From Adineta steineri (lineage: Eukaryota > Rotifera > Eurotatoria > Adinetida > Adinetidae): a DNA stretch of 64,000 bases. A program made the position numbers and the translations under genes. The stretch spans positions 90,394 to 154,393 of the forward strand of contig CAJNOI010000128.1 in NCBI GenBank assembly GCA_905250115.1. The letters run 5' to 3'. This document shows, piece after piece, positions 49,702-63,000 of the stretch; positions within the stretch are counted from its first letter, which is position 1; each line of letters starts with the position of its first letter. The notes under the pieces are model-generated. The model did no database searches, had not been told where the DNA came from, and worked only from the letters and a program-made list of their open reading frames with translations.

Positions 49702-52700
49702 TTAAAAACGTGTTTCTGCTGTAACACTTTCATTATCATCATAAGTATATAAATCTTCGGATGGCGTACCACCATTTGTACATGTTGTATAATATGGTGA
49801 TTGTTGTTGATTTTTTCTATTACGTGTTACAAATTCATTTAATTTTGTACGTGCTTGCCATAACATAGAATTCTCTGACATATTATCATCCTCATCGGAT
49901 TCAATTTGTCGTTGTTGTTGTTCGTGTTTCCATTTTTCAATATTACCAAGATGATGATCTGTTGTTTGATAATGTTGACGATCTTGTGAATAAGCACGTT
50001 TATTATAATGATGAGGATTACAAGGATTTATGTGAGTTATAATATTACCACCAGGATAAAGTGAATTATTACTTGTTGATGAAGAACGAAAACGACGAGA
50101 ATAATGACGTTGTACAGGTAGATTTTGAGTGAGATTCGAATCATAAGATGATGTAGTCATTGCGGAATATCGTCCATTTGGTTCAGGTGTATCTGAATAA
50201 AATAAAACAAAGATATGAAATTTAGTTTTTCAAAACGACTATCACTATTCATTGTCTTTATACTAGCGGCGTAATCGGGGTTGGGCGCCGCCCAGTCACC
50301 CATTTTAGCTTTGTAAGCCAAATTTTCTTATGCGCCCTACCACACCTACACCCAAATCTTGGTTATGCCACTACTTTACACTCTTAACTAATCTTACCAT
50401 TAGTCGTTCTTGAATAAGCTTTTTTCTTTTTTAAACTTTCCAATACTTTATCCATTATTTCTTGTCGTTGTTCGAATTCATTCGTTGTATTTGATTCTTT
50501 CATTAATGATGATCGATCTTCTATTATTGTATTCGGTTGAAAACAAGTTGTTTGTATTGATGGCACTGATCGTTCTACAACCATTTTAGTTTCAAAAAAT
50601 TTTTTTAATGATTTTACTGAATGTAAATGATTCATAATAACATTTTTTGTATTATCTTCATTATCAATTGATGTTATTTGTTTTTGAACAGTAAATATAC
50701 TACTTGTTGTAGGAGAATTATCATTACAATTAGTTGTTGTTAAGAATGATTTTAATAATGGTGGTGCTATAGGTACTGTTGGAATGTTTTCAGTTGAAAG
50801 ATCATAAGTATCAAATGGACTTGACGATGTATCTGGATTTGTTATAGTATTGAATGAAGATGGTGGTGGAGAAAAACGTTGAGTGACATGTTCTTCTATT
50901 TAATTGAATCAAAATAAAATTAAGTACTCTTTTCTATAACACAAGTAACGCTCGTTCGAGAACTCGCTTAGCTCTTTCTCGTAGAAATGCATCCTCTTCA
51001 CATTTACTGAAAAAACCACTGAAAATAGGTTTTCGATGTTTTTTTTGACCTATTTACCCTCCCCCTTCATCATGATCACCCAACAGACCCCAGATTCAAA
51101 GTCCCCGCATCGAAATACCTCTAGAAATGTCTTTTCCAATAGATTGGTCTTCGATGTTTTTTTTGACCCTGCGGACACACAATCAAGCAAACAATTTATG
51201 TTTACTGGACTCTTCTCTACGAGAAAGAGAATATGTCTTAAGATTCAAAATTTATATTAAATAGATCGTGTTTACTTTTCTTAACTTCTGTCCTCAATCA
51301 TATTAGCTACGGTTACATCCGTGACTAAACAACATATAATAGTTACGGCAATCCATATTGAATTGCATTCAAGGATATGATAAAAAGTCATATAATTTTC
51401 AATAGCTACGCTAGACTAATTTCTTTTACCATATAATAATTTCGAATATTATTTTCTCCTAAATTACCTTGAAATGAAACACGTTTAGAAACATGTTTCC
51501 ATTTTTGTCTATTGGAATTTCTTCTATCATTTGTCATTAAATTATTTAATGGTAAATCATCATCATCATCATCTTCACTTTTTGTTAATAAAATATCATC
51601 GATATTCATATGTTCACCTGTTTGTTGTTCACATATTAGATTATTTTCTGAACCACTTATACCATTTGTTGTTAATGAACTTCCAACAGTTTGATCATCA
51701 ACAAAACCTGAATCATATGTTGATAATAGTACTGATTGTGAATTACGATAAAATGGTGTATGTTCAGGATTTGTTTTAAATAATAATTTTGGATCAAGTG
51801 ATTGAAAATCTGCTTGACAAAAACCAACTATAACAGGATGATTTGTACTTGGTTTAAATGTACTAATTGATGGTTTTGTAAAAAATGGACCTGTATTATT
51901 TGGTTGAAGATAATTTGGATGTGAATACTAAGAAGAGAAAAAAGATAGAATAGATATTTAATTGAATTATTTATACTTCATTAAGAGATTGAATTGAATA
52001 ATGTTGATTATATATGGAATCAATTTCATCTGTATGTATACCAGCAGCAGCAGCATTATCATCTCGTCTTATCATTGTTGGTACACTAACAAGAACTGGT
52101 CCTCCAGCATCAATTTCATTTCCTAAACTTCTATCAGTTTCTTGATCGATTATTGAAGATTGTCGAGCAATATTTTCTGGCATTGTAATATAATTTGAAT
52201 CATCAAGACTATTTCGAGTTCGTTTATAATAGTCATTGTTCTGTTGTTGTTGTTGTTGTTCAGTATGAATTAATGCTTGAATAGTTTTTGTTGTCTAAAT
52301 ATTTTGAAATAGTAAATATAAAATAAATATTAACAATTACTTGTTGTTGATTATGTAATAATAAATCATGTTTACGTTCAGATTTCATTAATGGTTGTTG
52401 TTGATGTCGTCTATTTGAATGATTAAGTGTTGTTCCTGAACTTCGTATGACAACATCAGATAAACTTAATTCTGATGAATCATAATCATCTGCTTCTGGT
52501 ACTGGAGAAAGTGTAGCCGCTAAAAATAATAACAAATATAAATTATTTTTATTTATATCTATACTAACTATCCATAAGAAGTGGAAATTTAAAAGTTTGT
52601 TGTTGTGCATGATGTGTTTTCGGTCACGTTTTCGTTTAATTCGTCATTCGGATAAAAAATCTAATCAACATCATCAAGTACCAATTACACCGAAAACTAT

Positions 52701-55700
52701 TGAAAATAAAAAATTGAAAATTTTAAATTTAAGACACATCTTTAATATTTTTAATATATTGTTATGAGTTCATTAGAAGATAATCCTATAGATAGATTCA
52801 AAGCAGTGACGGATCTAGGATTTTGAAAGGGGGGGGGGGGGCGATTTTTTTTTGGTATGGAAGGGCGATACCTGGGGGGGGGCGATTTTGGCTAAAAGCT
52901 ATTTGTAGAGTCCAGTCGAAGTAGTGTGAACCAATTTTTTCGTTCATTTTTGCTGCAAACAATCACAAAAAAAAAATTCGGAAGTGAACGCGATGGGGGT
53001 GATCGCCCCCTCCTAAATCCGCCACTGATTTAAAGACGTATCAAATCATTTATTCAGGGAAAATCTCTAAGTATTGAGGAAGGGATAGGTTCTTTAATAT
53101 ATTTCTAAGAAAATAAATAATAATCAAGCAGTGGCGGATTTAGCTATTCGGCGAACTGGCGACCGCCACCCCTTCGAAAATAGGTAGAACACTGTAGATT
53201 TCTCTCCTAAAAAATAATACTACTTTCCATTTTTTTTATAAACCGCCACCCCCTTATGAGAATCCTGGATCCGCCCCTGTAATCAAGTCGCCATTGACTT
53301 TCACTGATTGTTATACTCGATTTCATCACTTGTGTATGAGAATAAATTCTAAAAAGTATTAACCTTTTTGAAAGTGATGTCTTGCTACAACTCTTAAATA
53401 TATTACTACCAAACCATTGACGTCCTTCAATTTTCGCCCATGTACCATTATTATCAATCATATAACCACCTTGATCTTTTTCATCCCATATAACAATTTC
53501 ACCTAAATATATATCAAAGAATAAGTTTACTATAATATACAAAGAAATTGTTTAGACATACCAACAGCGGGTAAGATATCATTGTTATTATTATTATTTG
53601 TAGTATTAATTAAATTATTTTTTGTATCACCAAACATCGGACCATGTAAATGACCATTGCTTCCTAATCTTCTATCGTCTAATAAAGATGGAAATGAAGT
53701 ACTAAGTAAATGTCGACCTTGTGCTCGATGACGATGTCTAGAAAATGTTTTTGTTTACATTAATATTTCTTTTAAAAAATTTCGTTTTATCTACCTTCGA
53801 ACAGCAAAAAGTATTAAATTAATAATTGCTAATAGTATAACAAATAAAACTGATACAGCAACAATTGTCATATCAGTTTTACTTAACCATCCATATTCCG
53901 TAGAATTTTTTTTAGTTCGTGTATCGAAAATACTTCGAGGTCCAACATTAATATTAGAATCTGGTATTTGTCCTAAATTGAAAATTAATATTGTCAAATA
54001 CTTTTTTATTATTATTCTTTTGTACCCTGAGTATTCAATGAACAATTGCAGATAGGACAAAATTTACGTCGATGTAGATATCTCATTATCAACAAATGAT
54101 AGGATACTATACGTCATAGATATAACATATAAGACTTAAATCAACAAATAGAAAAAGAAAGCGAAGAGATACGCCTTGATCAAAATGTAAATAGAATTGT
54201 TTAATTAACTCAATGGATGAAATCAGAATTCTTTTTTAGATTTATGATATTATTATCTCAAACCTGAATGAGTTGGTAGTTACTCGATAAAATGTTTGAA
54301 TATCATGAAAGAAATTAATCGAAGAATTTTACTCAAAAAAATCACTGTTTGTTTCATTATTTCAAGTAAAAATTATTATTAAAGACAATAAATGAATTAT
54401 TCATACCATTAATTCGAATTCCTGCAGCATTTTGTGGTGTATAACCACGCTTTCCCGGTGGAGTATTAATTGTTATAACTTGCCAACGAGATTTTGTTGG
54501 AAGAAAATCTATTGGATGTTGTACTAGAATAGGTACTAATGTACTTGTTTTAATAGTTGATGTAATCTTTGTTTGAATTTTATTAGTTGAATGAGAGTCG
54601 CGGAACGGATTGTATCCTCCAATTATGTCGATAAATGGATAGTTTTCCATTGAATATGTTTTTCTAGTTGACTCGGGTGGCCAGACATTAGTATTTTTAT
54701 ATTTAGTACTACTAATTATTGTTTCAGTTGAACGAGTAGTGCTTTCTTTGGTAGTAGTTCTAGAAGTTGTTTTTGTAGTAGTGATCGTAGTAACAGTTGT
54801 ACTCGTAGTAGGTATTTGCCGCGTTGTACTAGTTGGGTGTGTAGTAGAATACATATTTATGAATGATGATCTGGATTTTGTTGTAAGCCATTGTCGATCG
54901 AACAAGTCAAAAGAACCATCTCGTGGATACAAAGGAGTTGGATATGGCATTGTAGTTGTTACAATAGACGTTAATTTTGTTACAGTTGTCGTGACCGTTG
55001 GTGCTCTTGTTGTTGAAGATAATTGAGAACGACGAAAACTATAGTATATCCATGGTGTATAAGTAAATAATAAGCGTCGATTAGCTGTAACGGTTGGAGT
55101 TTTTGTCATAAACCTTGGTTTTGATGTAACAACAATAATCGTTGATTGTGTAGTGGTCATAGAGATAGTGATTGGTTCTAAAAGTAAAATATTTATTATT
55201 ATATGTATGACAATTGATTCGACGATATGTATATATCGAGTTAGAATTCAAATAAGGAAATTTCTCATAGATTTCTAATCTGATTCATTCAGGTAAATAA
55301 CCTCTATAGATCAATATCTTTTCATTTATTTACTTTTTGTTGTTGTAGTTGTTGTTGTGGTTGTTGTTATAGTACTTGTTGTAGTAGATAGTTTTGTCTT
55401 TGTCGATTCCGTATAATACCAGGTAAAATTCCATTTCGTAATTGGTAATTGATGTGTTGTTGTTCTTAATAATTTAGTTACTGTTTTATTTGATGTTTCA
55501 AATGGTTGTTTTAAATACCATCCACTTGGTCCATAGGCTACTTCGAATGTTGTTAATGTTCCATGTGGATATATAAAAGCTCCAACTGGTGCTGAAACAT
55601 TTGATTCTATGAGAAGAAATATTGAAAAAAAAAACAATTTTAGTCACACTTGTTTAATACTTTTTATTTATTTTCTTAGCATGCTAACACTTAATCTTAA

Positions 55701-57377
55701 AATCTTTCACATGCCACACCTCTATTCTATTCATTTAAAAATTCACAAGAATGTGAGGACAAATGGCTATACATGTGTACTCGAAAGATTAACACGACGC
55801 TACGAAAGGTAAGGTCATTGTATAACATAAATCGAGGTGACAATGTATATATGCATGTTTACCTTCATTACAGATTAGAATGTATGATAGACTTACTATC
55901 GTTTATATTGATAGACGATGAACGAGGCGTAGTTGCAGTCAAATGTATACGCATCATATGATCATTGATTGTTGTTGTTGGTGGATTTGGTGGATTATTA
56001 AATGCTAAACGACTCCAACCATGGTCAAATGATGTTGATACGGATGGTGGTGAAACTGAATTTGATGATAATGGTATACCAATCTTATCACGTGCTCCAC
56101 AATGTAGATGAACTTCTGCATTTGGATGACTTGCTTTAATATAAAAAGAAATATACATAAAAAAAATTGAATTTTTTTTAGAACTGATAAATCAAACCTT
56201 CATAAATAATCCAAAATCCTCCACGTACAGTCGGTGTTTGACTATAGAAATTGAAATATAATGAATTTGAATCACTTAAATAATTATGTCCTTGTTGTAG
56301 ATAAGTACATTGTGTACTTCGTTGTTCATTACTACTTTGTAAATAAAGTCCAGCACCAGCACAATGTTCTATAAAAATAAATAAATAAATACGAAGCTTT
56401 TTTTTCAATAAATACATACGATCATAAGGAATTAACTGAAAGACAATAATTGATAGTAAAAGACGATGTTGTAATTGTGTTGATAATTTACACCAACAAT
56501 CATTACTTGATGTGTATGGATTTGGAAAATTTGGGGTTTGTAAAGTACCCCATGCAGATGTAATTGCTTGTGATGAACATACATCATGTATAAAGACATC
56601 TATATTAGAAGAAGAAAAAAGAAGTAAAATTTTTATATTTTAATTTATTGAATTTTTTTTTTCTTGCATCATTTTTATCTATTTACACTTTGCTCCTCCT
56701 CAATTGTACAGAGATTAATTGTACAACGCTCGATTATTATTGCTTGGTGACACATAGAAGAACGATGTTGTAATCTAATCTCAGTTGCGTTTAATTGCTC
56801 TCTTGTCTGATCTCTATACTTTTTACTCGTGTTTTTTTTGTTTTTAATTTGAACGTGCTATAAAATATCTCTCTCTCTAATCCATCATTTATCTCTTAAA
56901 ATATTTCATACCTGATATACATTCAAAAAATGCCATTGTATAATCAATTAGTTCATTATGACAATTATCATTTGGACTATTTAAACGTATACGTTGCATA
57001 TGTAATGTACAATTTTCACGTCCTGAACAAGCTGATGTAAAACTTGTATGAACTTTACAATCGACACTATTTGATGATTCTTTTGAAATTTGTTTTTGTT
57101 TTAAACATTGAATCGGTAAACGTGATTTATTATTTACAGCAGCATCAAATGCATCTAACATTCGAATTTTTTCATTTGATCCACAACGTATTGTCATTAT
57201 GCCAGGTTCATCCGATGTATGACAATATACAGCTGTTAAAGCATCTAAATAAAAATTTTATTAGAAAAAAAAAAAAAAATTTGAATTTTACTTGTTAATG
57301 GAACAACTGGTGGTTGTTGTGTTAATGATTGTTGAATAAAAATGATGAATAAAAAAAACAGAATTTGTATTAAACAT
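49702..57377 (-). CDS. SUEL-lectin / CUB type I membrane receptor with mucin-like stalk and long cytoplasmic tail
   Basis: Fifteen exons: 57377-57292, 57244-56912, 56599-56420, 56368-56198, 56133-55897, 55606-55334, 55177-54407, 53972-53795, 53737-53562, 53502-53410, 52519-52341, 52294-51977, 51927-51468, 50895-50398, 50192-49702; about 1480 residues. Order: signal peptide (FLFIIFIQQSLTQQ) if one T of eight at 57351-57358 is surplus; SUEL/rhamnose-binding-lectin domain (SNEKIRMLDAFDA, CTLHMQRIRLNS, ending FFEC); CUB domain (GTLQTPNFPNPYTSSNDCWC to GGFWIIYEA) split over two exons; Thr/Ser-rich mucin-like stalk; one membrane segment (MTIVAVSVLFVILLAIINL) followed by AVRRHRHR; a long disordered tail; and C-terminal ETRF, a class I PDZ-ligand form. 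The donor after exon 10 (GTAGTA at 53409) was chosen for phase. Ligand unknown; surface adhesion or guidance role is inference. Confidence 0.82.
50264..50373. mobile_element. hAT-like miniature element in receptor intron
   Basis: 110 bases with inverted ends TAGCGGCGTAATCGGGGTTGG / CCAAATCTTGGTTATGCCACTA, bordered by CTTTATAC (50256-50263) and CTTTACAC (50374-50381), one mismatch in eight. The C-rich inner part CCTACCACACCTACACCC also resembles the telomere-like hairpins. Confidence 0.78.
50938..51216 (-). mobile_element. Non-autonomous repeat, copy 2 (receptor intron)
   Basis: Reverse-complement relative of 44511-44775, about 280 bases, with the same two internal GGTCAAAAAAACATCGAAAA-type repeats. 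Here a TCTACGAGAAAGAG segment occurs in inverted orientation near both ends, suggesting subterminal inverted repeats. Confidence 0.75.
52805..53027. mobile_element. hAT-like miniature element in receptor intron (first of two)
   Basis: 223 bases; ends CAGTGGCGGATCTAGG / CCTAAATCCGCCACTG. Flanks TTCAAAAG and ATTTAAAG match at only five of eight positions, so the duplication is eroded or absent. Contains two G-homopolymer tracts next to GCGATTTT. Confidence 0.75.
53129..53279. mobile_element. hAT-like miniature element in receptor intron (second), perfect 8-base duplication
   Basis: 151 bases; ends CAGTGGCGGATTTAG / CTGGATCCGCCCCTG, flanked on both sides by TAATCAAG (53121-53128 and 53280-53287). 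Same family ends as the element 100 bases away, but a different interior, so these are two insertions. Confidence 0.88.
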
Positions 57378-58788
57378 TATTAATTAATCAATACTGTTTA
57401 TATTCAGTACTAATAAATAGATTATCGATTCGAATAATTTACATATACATGGTAATAGATTGATGTTGTATTCATTGAAATTTTATTTTAGTCATTTGTC
57501 TCGTCAATCTGATGAATAATAATAATAATACATTCGGCATATGTGTCTTCTGTAAAGATAGACAAATGTAAAGTCGATGTTCAACTGTCTCTATTTAATA
57601 TTGTTTCTAGGTCGTTGACTTCATTTTGATAGTAAAAAAAACGAAAGATATAGACAACAATTACAATAAGGTCGAAATTAATGAATTGACTTTTGTCTTT
57701 AGTTATATATATTTACTACTTGCATCTTCATTTAGAACATTAAGGGAAAAAGAAAGTATCATACCAAATGAGAAACGACGCGACGATGGCTATACTATGT
57801 CAACTCGGCGGCATGTTTAACAAGGCAGTGCACCGATAACAATGTATAGTGAAGAAGAATATGTCATCACCAAACTACTATCAATGTACACATTAATCCC
57901 ATATCGATATGAGGAAGAGAAATAAAGCTATGCTTTCATACTCTCTTTCTTTCTCTCTCTCTTCCTTTTTTCTGTCCCATTTGTGTATGATTTTAGATCA
58001 TTGATATTCATTCTCTAACTGTTGTTGGCGCGTGAGTAAACAATAGTGTGAGGTGTACAAATGATATAGAGTGAACGATTTCCTTAGAAAGAGACTAACG
58101 AGCGGAAGAAGAGCTTGTTTGAGATATATATACTATTAGCTTCTCATTTCCCGGGAAATAAAACTAATGATTATTGTTTTCTTTTTCATGTTCTTATACT
58201 CATCAAATCAAATGCTTACCTTCTTCATTCAAATAAAACAAATGAATGGAATAAAATTTTAACAAAAAAAAAGAAAAATGTGATCGACAGAGAAAATAGT
58301 TGGATTGTTTTTTTTCAATTTAGTCATTTATTTTGTCTAGACGTATGATTCAAGGTAAAAAAAGAAGAATCTAATGATGATACTGTTTAGTAAAGAATCA
58401 CGTACACATGCTGTTAACAGTATAATGCAGCTATTATATGCATGTATTTTAAAAGAAATCAATCATATGTTTACTATTTGAATGTTGACAAATCTGTTTG
58501 TTACTTAAAAGCACACGAAGTAAATATAATGACATATTATAATGTAAGATTTTTTTGAAATTTAAGTATGATAAGATGATTTCTTAAATTCTTTTTCTTT
58601 TCGTTCATATCATTTTACATACAATGGAAGAGTTATCAATATTAACTTGCCATAAATAATGATAATACTCACTTTACTATTCAATAGAAAAAATAAAGAA
58701 ACAGGATAAAAAGATTATGATACAAGATATATTTTTATTCTTTTTTTGCTTTATTAACGAGTATACTTAATATTAATAATTAGAATAA

Positions 58789-58924
58789 CCCTTTCAGGAC
58801 GGTGGTACAACATATGTACCACCTACCCTGGAGGGGGGTCCAGACTTTTTTTTTTGAGTCGCGGTCAAGAAGATAGTTTAAGATTAATACACTGATCGTG
58901 AAAGTAAAACTAGTCCTGGAAGGG
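58789..58924. mobile_element. Short terminal-inverted-repeat element, piggyBac-like ends
   Basis: 136 bases; ends CCCTTTCAGGAC / GTCCTGGAAGGG, flanked by ATAA on both sides (58785-58788 and 58925-58928). CCC..GGG ends with a 4-base duplication recall piggyBac, whose usual duplication is TTAA. A GGTGGTACA/TGTACCACC hairpin lies just inside the left end. Confidence 0.65.
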
Positions 58925-59183
58925 ATAATCAATCGAGAAGAAACAGAAATAAACAAGTCATTTTTTTCATCAAAAACTTCGGAGCTCATCTGATGATCTT
59001 TCCTTATTAGCTATAGGCAATAAAAAAATTTTATGTAATAGATTTAAACTAGACATTGAAGTCAGGTGTTTTACTAATTTTGATTTAATTTTCATATACA
59101 TTAAATCGATTAAAAACTATTTACATAAAGAAATGACGAGTATAACAGCATCAATTAGTGAAGTAAAAAAGATATTTGAATAG

Positions 59184-59765
59184 ATCGTAACGTGACACTT
59201 CGCTGATCAAGTTTTGAAAATTTGGTTTTTGGAGTTTAACGGATTTGAACGACTTAACGCTGATTACGAATCTGACACTTATTTTCTAAAAAAACAGATT
59301 TTTTCATCGAAAATTCGATTTTAAACTTTTCAAAAATCACATTTCGAGTTTTTTAACCAAGAAAGTTTTGCACAAAATGCAGAGTTTCGGCTTTGGTAGC
59401 AAGGAACAACTTTTAGTCTCTTATACAGTTTTCAACTTGCTGTTCAGTTTTTGAGTTCTCATGTCGATGAATTAATCTGATTCTTTCGTAGAACGCTTAT
59501 TTACACAGTAAAGACTAATCGTTACAAAAACCAAATCATTTTGAGAATGTTAACTACCTCAAAAAACTGTGTAGCAGCGTTACGCGATGATAAAACCTTT
59601 CTAAATGTCCGAGACTTCAGCCAGAAAAATATCTTTTTTGTATAATAAATAGAATTTAATAAGCTGTGTCGAATGGCGTTTGAACAAACTTCCTATCTGT
59701 TTATCTTTCCGAGATAACGGAAGAAGAATGTTTCAAAAACGTAACAGCGTTACGTTTGGACAAGC
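59184..59765. mobile_element. Probable non-autonomous element, family unknown
   Basis: A 582-base block of composition unlike its flanks, bounded by TGAATAG at 59177-59183 and 59766-59772. GTAACG words lie near both ends in opposite orientation (ATCGTAACGTGACAC; CAGCGTTACGTTTGGAC). Clear terminal repeats are lacking. Confidence 0.4.
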
Positions 59766-60006
59766 TGAATAGTTTTTTCCTTAACGAATAATATTTATGA
59801 TAATTCATTTTGTTTTTCAAGTATCAACTCATACATAAATATATATATCATAGATTGAGAACATTCGTTTCTATTATAAATAATGCGCATATGCATTAGT
59901 CGAGTATTATATTTAATTGAGAAGAGAAAAAAAAACGACACAAATCTACTAAGTCTTGTATACACAAATCAGTTAACTTCTAAAAGACATTCACACAACA
60001 AAACTA

Positions 60007-63000
60007 CTAATGACGGCTACTGCTACTCTTGCGTTTCATTGCTTCTTGTATTCGTCTTTCGAGTTCTTGTATTAAAGCATCACTATGTGTATAAGTTCCT
60101 GTTTGTAATAATGTATCTCGATGTTCAATTAGAACACCTAATTGTTGATCAACTTGTTCTAAATGATCATTATCATCTGATAAAGTTGAATTTGTTTGTA
60201 GACCACCACTAATAGTTGGTGTTGATGAAACATCTCTTAATCTTATGAAGAAAAAAAAAACAAGATTTAGATCAATTTTATAATAAAAAAAAGAATTATT
60301 CGTACTTATTTAATTCATTTTTAATACTTTCTAATTGTTTATGATCATTTTTCATAATGTCATTTTCTTCAGCTGCTAAATATCTATTGGATAAGAATAA
60401 TAAAACAAATAAAGTTGAAAATTATTCTATTTGTTTTTTTTACCGTAATCGCATATGTTCAAGTTCTTGTTGTTGTTTTTGTAGTAAAACTTTTGATTGA
60501 TCTTGTTCACGTTGTTTAAGACGTTGATATTCTTTTAAAGCTTTAAGCCATTGTTGTTTATAACGATCAGCTGATGTTAATGATGCATCTAATTTTCGTT
60601 GAAGCTCATTCTAAATGATATTATACAAATATTTTTGTGGAAAAAAATAAAATCAGTCTACTTTTTCAAGTGTAAGCATATTTATTTCAGCTTGAAGTTT
60701 AACTTCCGGTGCACTACGTTGTTTTTCTTTATAAGAAAAATATTCTTGTTCTTTATCACGATAACGTTTTTCCCATTCAGCTAATGAACGTTTTAATCGA
60801 ATGATTTCATCATCTAATGCTTGATTTTTACTTCTAAAAAAAAGAAGAAAAAAGTTTTAATATATATTTTTATTCAGATAATATTCTATTGTTTGTTATT
60901 AAAAGTTCATTGAATTATTACCATAAAATATCTTTAATGTATTGAAAACAAAAGTATTTGTTAATAGCTTCTGAGAGAATAATATAGATAAGATGTGATG
61001 AAGTATCAGACAGAAAGAGAAGCCTATATTGAGGTCGATGCTATCAGTAATATAAAAGAATTTTCATACGTTAAACGATTAGTAGAGTTCGACAAGATTA
61101 TATGGTTATGATCGATCAAGCTATCAATAGTCCAAAAACTCATCCAACATCAGTACTGATCTGAATAAGTTTCTCAATATTCCGAAACATAAGAATAGTG
61201 TTAGGACATACTTCGAAAATTTCTGATAAGTACAGCTTCAGAGCAAGCAGCAGCATAGATTAACTTTTTGTTCTCTGTAAAGATACAACGTTCAACATTT
61301 GCTATTTTAGATATGCAGAGTTTCTATCTTAATCTAACGTCTTGTAGTACATTATAAATAAGTAGAGTAAATTTTAGCTTGTAAATATATAAACTCTATA
61401 ACGAAGTAGGTTATATATCATATGATTTTTAATAAGCATTCGGAATATTAAATATTTCCTAATAGTTATCGCTATATCATATAAAACATTGAAAAATTCG
61501 AACTTTTGTCTTATAAACAAAATCAATGTACTATTTGCTCTCCTCCTTGATACACAGGGACGTTACGCCCCCTCCCCACCTTAGAGAACTGCAAAGTGGT
61601 CCTGGTCCCAGTCCCGCCGAGAGCGGGACCGGGACCAAGACGAAAATTGTCAGTTAATTCCTTAATGTTTTTATCAAGTATGAGACCAGAAATTTTTTTA
61701 TTTCTTTTTTTTTCTTTAATTAAAAATTCAAAAATGTGTTATTTTATAGTTCAAGAAGAACCGTATAGATTGAATTTACAATCGAAAAAGCGAGAGTTTT
61801 CGTAAACTTCATACTTTTTTTTGCATAGTTGAAGACAAAACTAGAATTATTCTTAAGCTTTTATCAAGACCGGGACCGGGACCAAAAAAAAGTGATTTTG
61901 CAGTTCCCTACCCCCCTCCCTGCTTTGGAAAATTTTAGTTTCTTTTTGGCCAATAAAATAAAAAACAAGCGTTTTTACGTGTTTTGGCTGTTAGATTTAA
62001 GCAAAAGTGTGTCGCGCTTCCCCTGGTTTTAAAATTTGAAGTACTGAGGGTTTACGCCCCCTCCCTCGTGTCGTGACGACCTCGGTACGCCCCTGTTGAT
62101 CCATGTCTTGCTAGAACTTATTCTTAAAATCATTATTAGATTCAGATGAAAACGAAACTTTATTGCAACTATTCATAATACATTGAACTAGAACTCAAAT
62201 TTCAGTTTACAGCAAAGCAGATATTAGATAATCTTAAAATTCTTTGAAATACAAGTTTTCATTTTTTTTGTTTCTTATTCCGGTGAATTAATCAGAAGCT
62301 TAATATAGCGATTTTTCTCTTCTTAACTTAAAATTAAACTTGAAAAATATGAATCAATTTCAAATCCTACATAAATTGGAATAATCGCCTAATTTTATCT
62401 GAATAATTCAAAAATATTATTTACTTTTCAAGTGTTATCGTATGTTCAGATTGTTCTTGTAAACGTTTCGATGCTTCACGTATTTCAATATGCTTATTAT
62501 CATAATCACGTTTTAAATCAATTTGCATACGTTGAATCTACAAATCGAAAAAAGAAACACATTGTTAAAGAATAATCTAAGAAAATATTTTACTTCTTGT
62601 TCATTAGTATTCAATTGTTTTTCACGTTTTTCAATATCTGCTAGCGCTCTTTTCATTTGTTTTTCTAATTCGCCATATTCTTTCATCTAAAAATAAATCC
62701 ATATAAAATAGAATAAGATATTTCATTTAAAAAACCTTTTTTTTGAAGTAAAGATTCACGTTCACGATCTTTTTCTTTGAAAGCTTCCATTAGTTCATAC
62801 AATTTTTTTGCTTCAATTTCACGTAACTAATTGTAAATAAAAAAACAAATAAATATCTAAAAATTCATAAAACGAAATACAAACATGTTTTTCAAATTCA
62901 AGTTCTTTGCTTTCTTTCCATAATTGTAATTCATAAGCTGCTTGTAATTGTGCATCCTCATTTGGACGTTGAAATACATTATTCAAATCCAGATGTTGCT

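Larger units (their letters stand above)
57378..60006. other. Intergenic between receptor and CEP120 genes
   Basis: About 2.6 kb, including the receptor's upstream region and two repeat elements (58789-58924 and 59184-59765). Short open frames here show no domain or codon pattern that I can support. Confidence 0.5.

Noticed and set aside
61596-62032. Open frames inside the CEP120 intron
   Set aside because: They are made of GGGACC-rich transposon sequence and carry no transposase motif.
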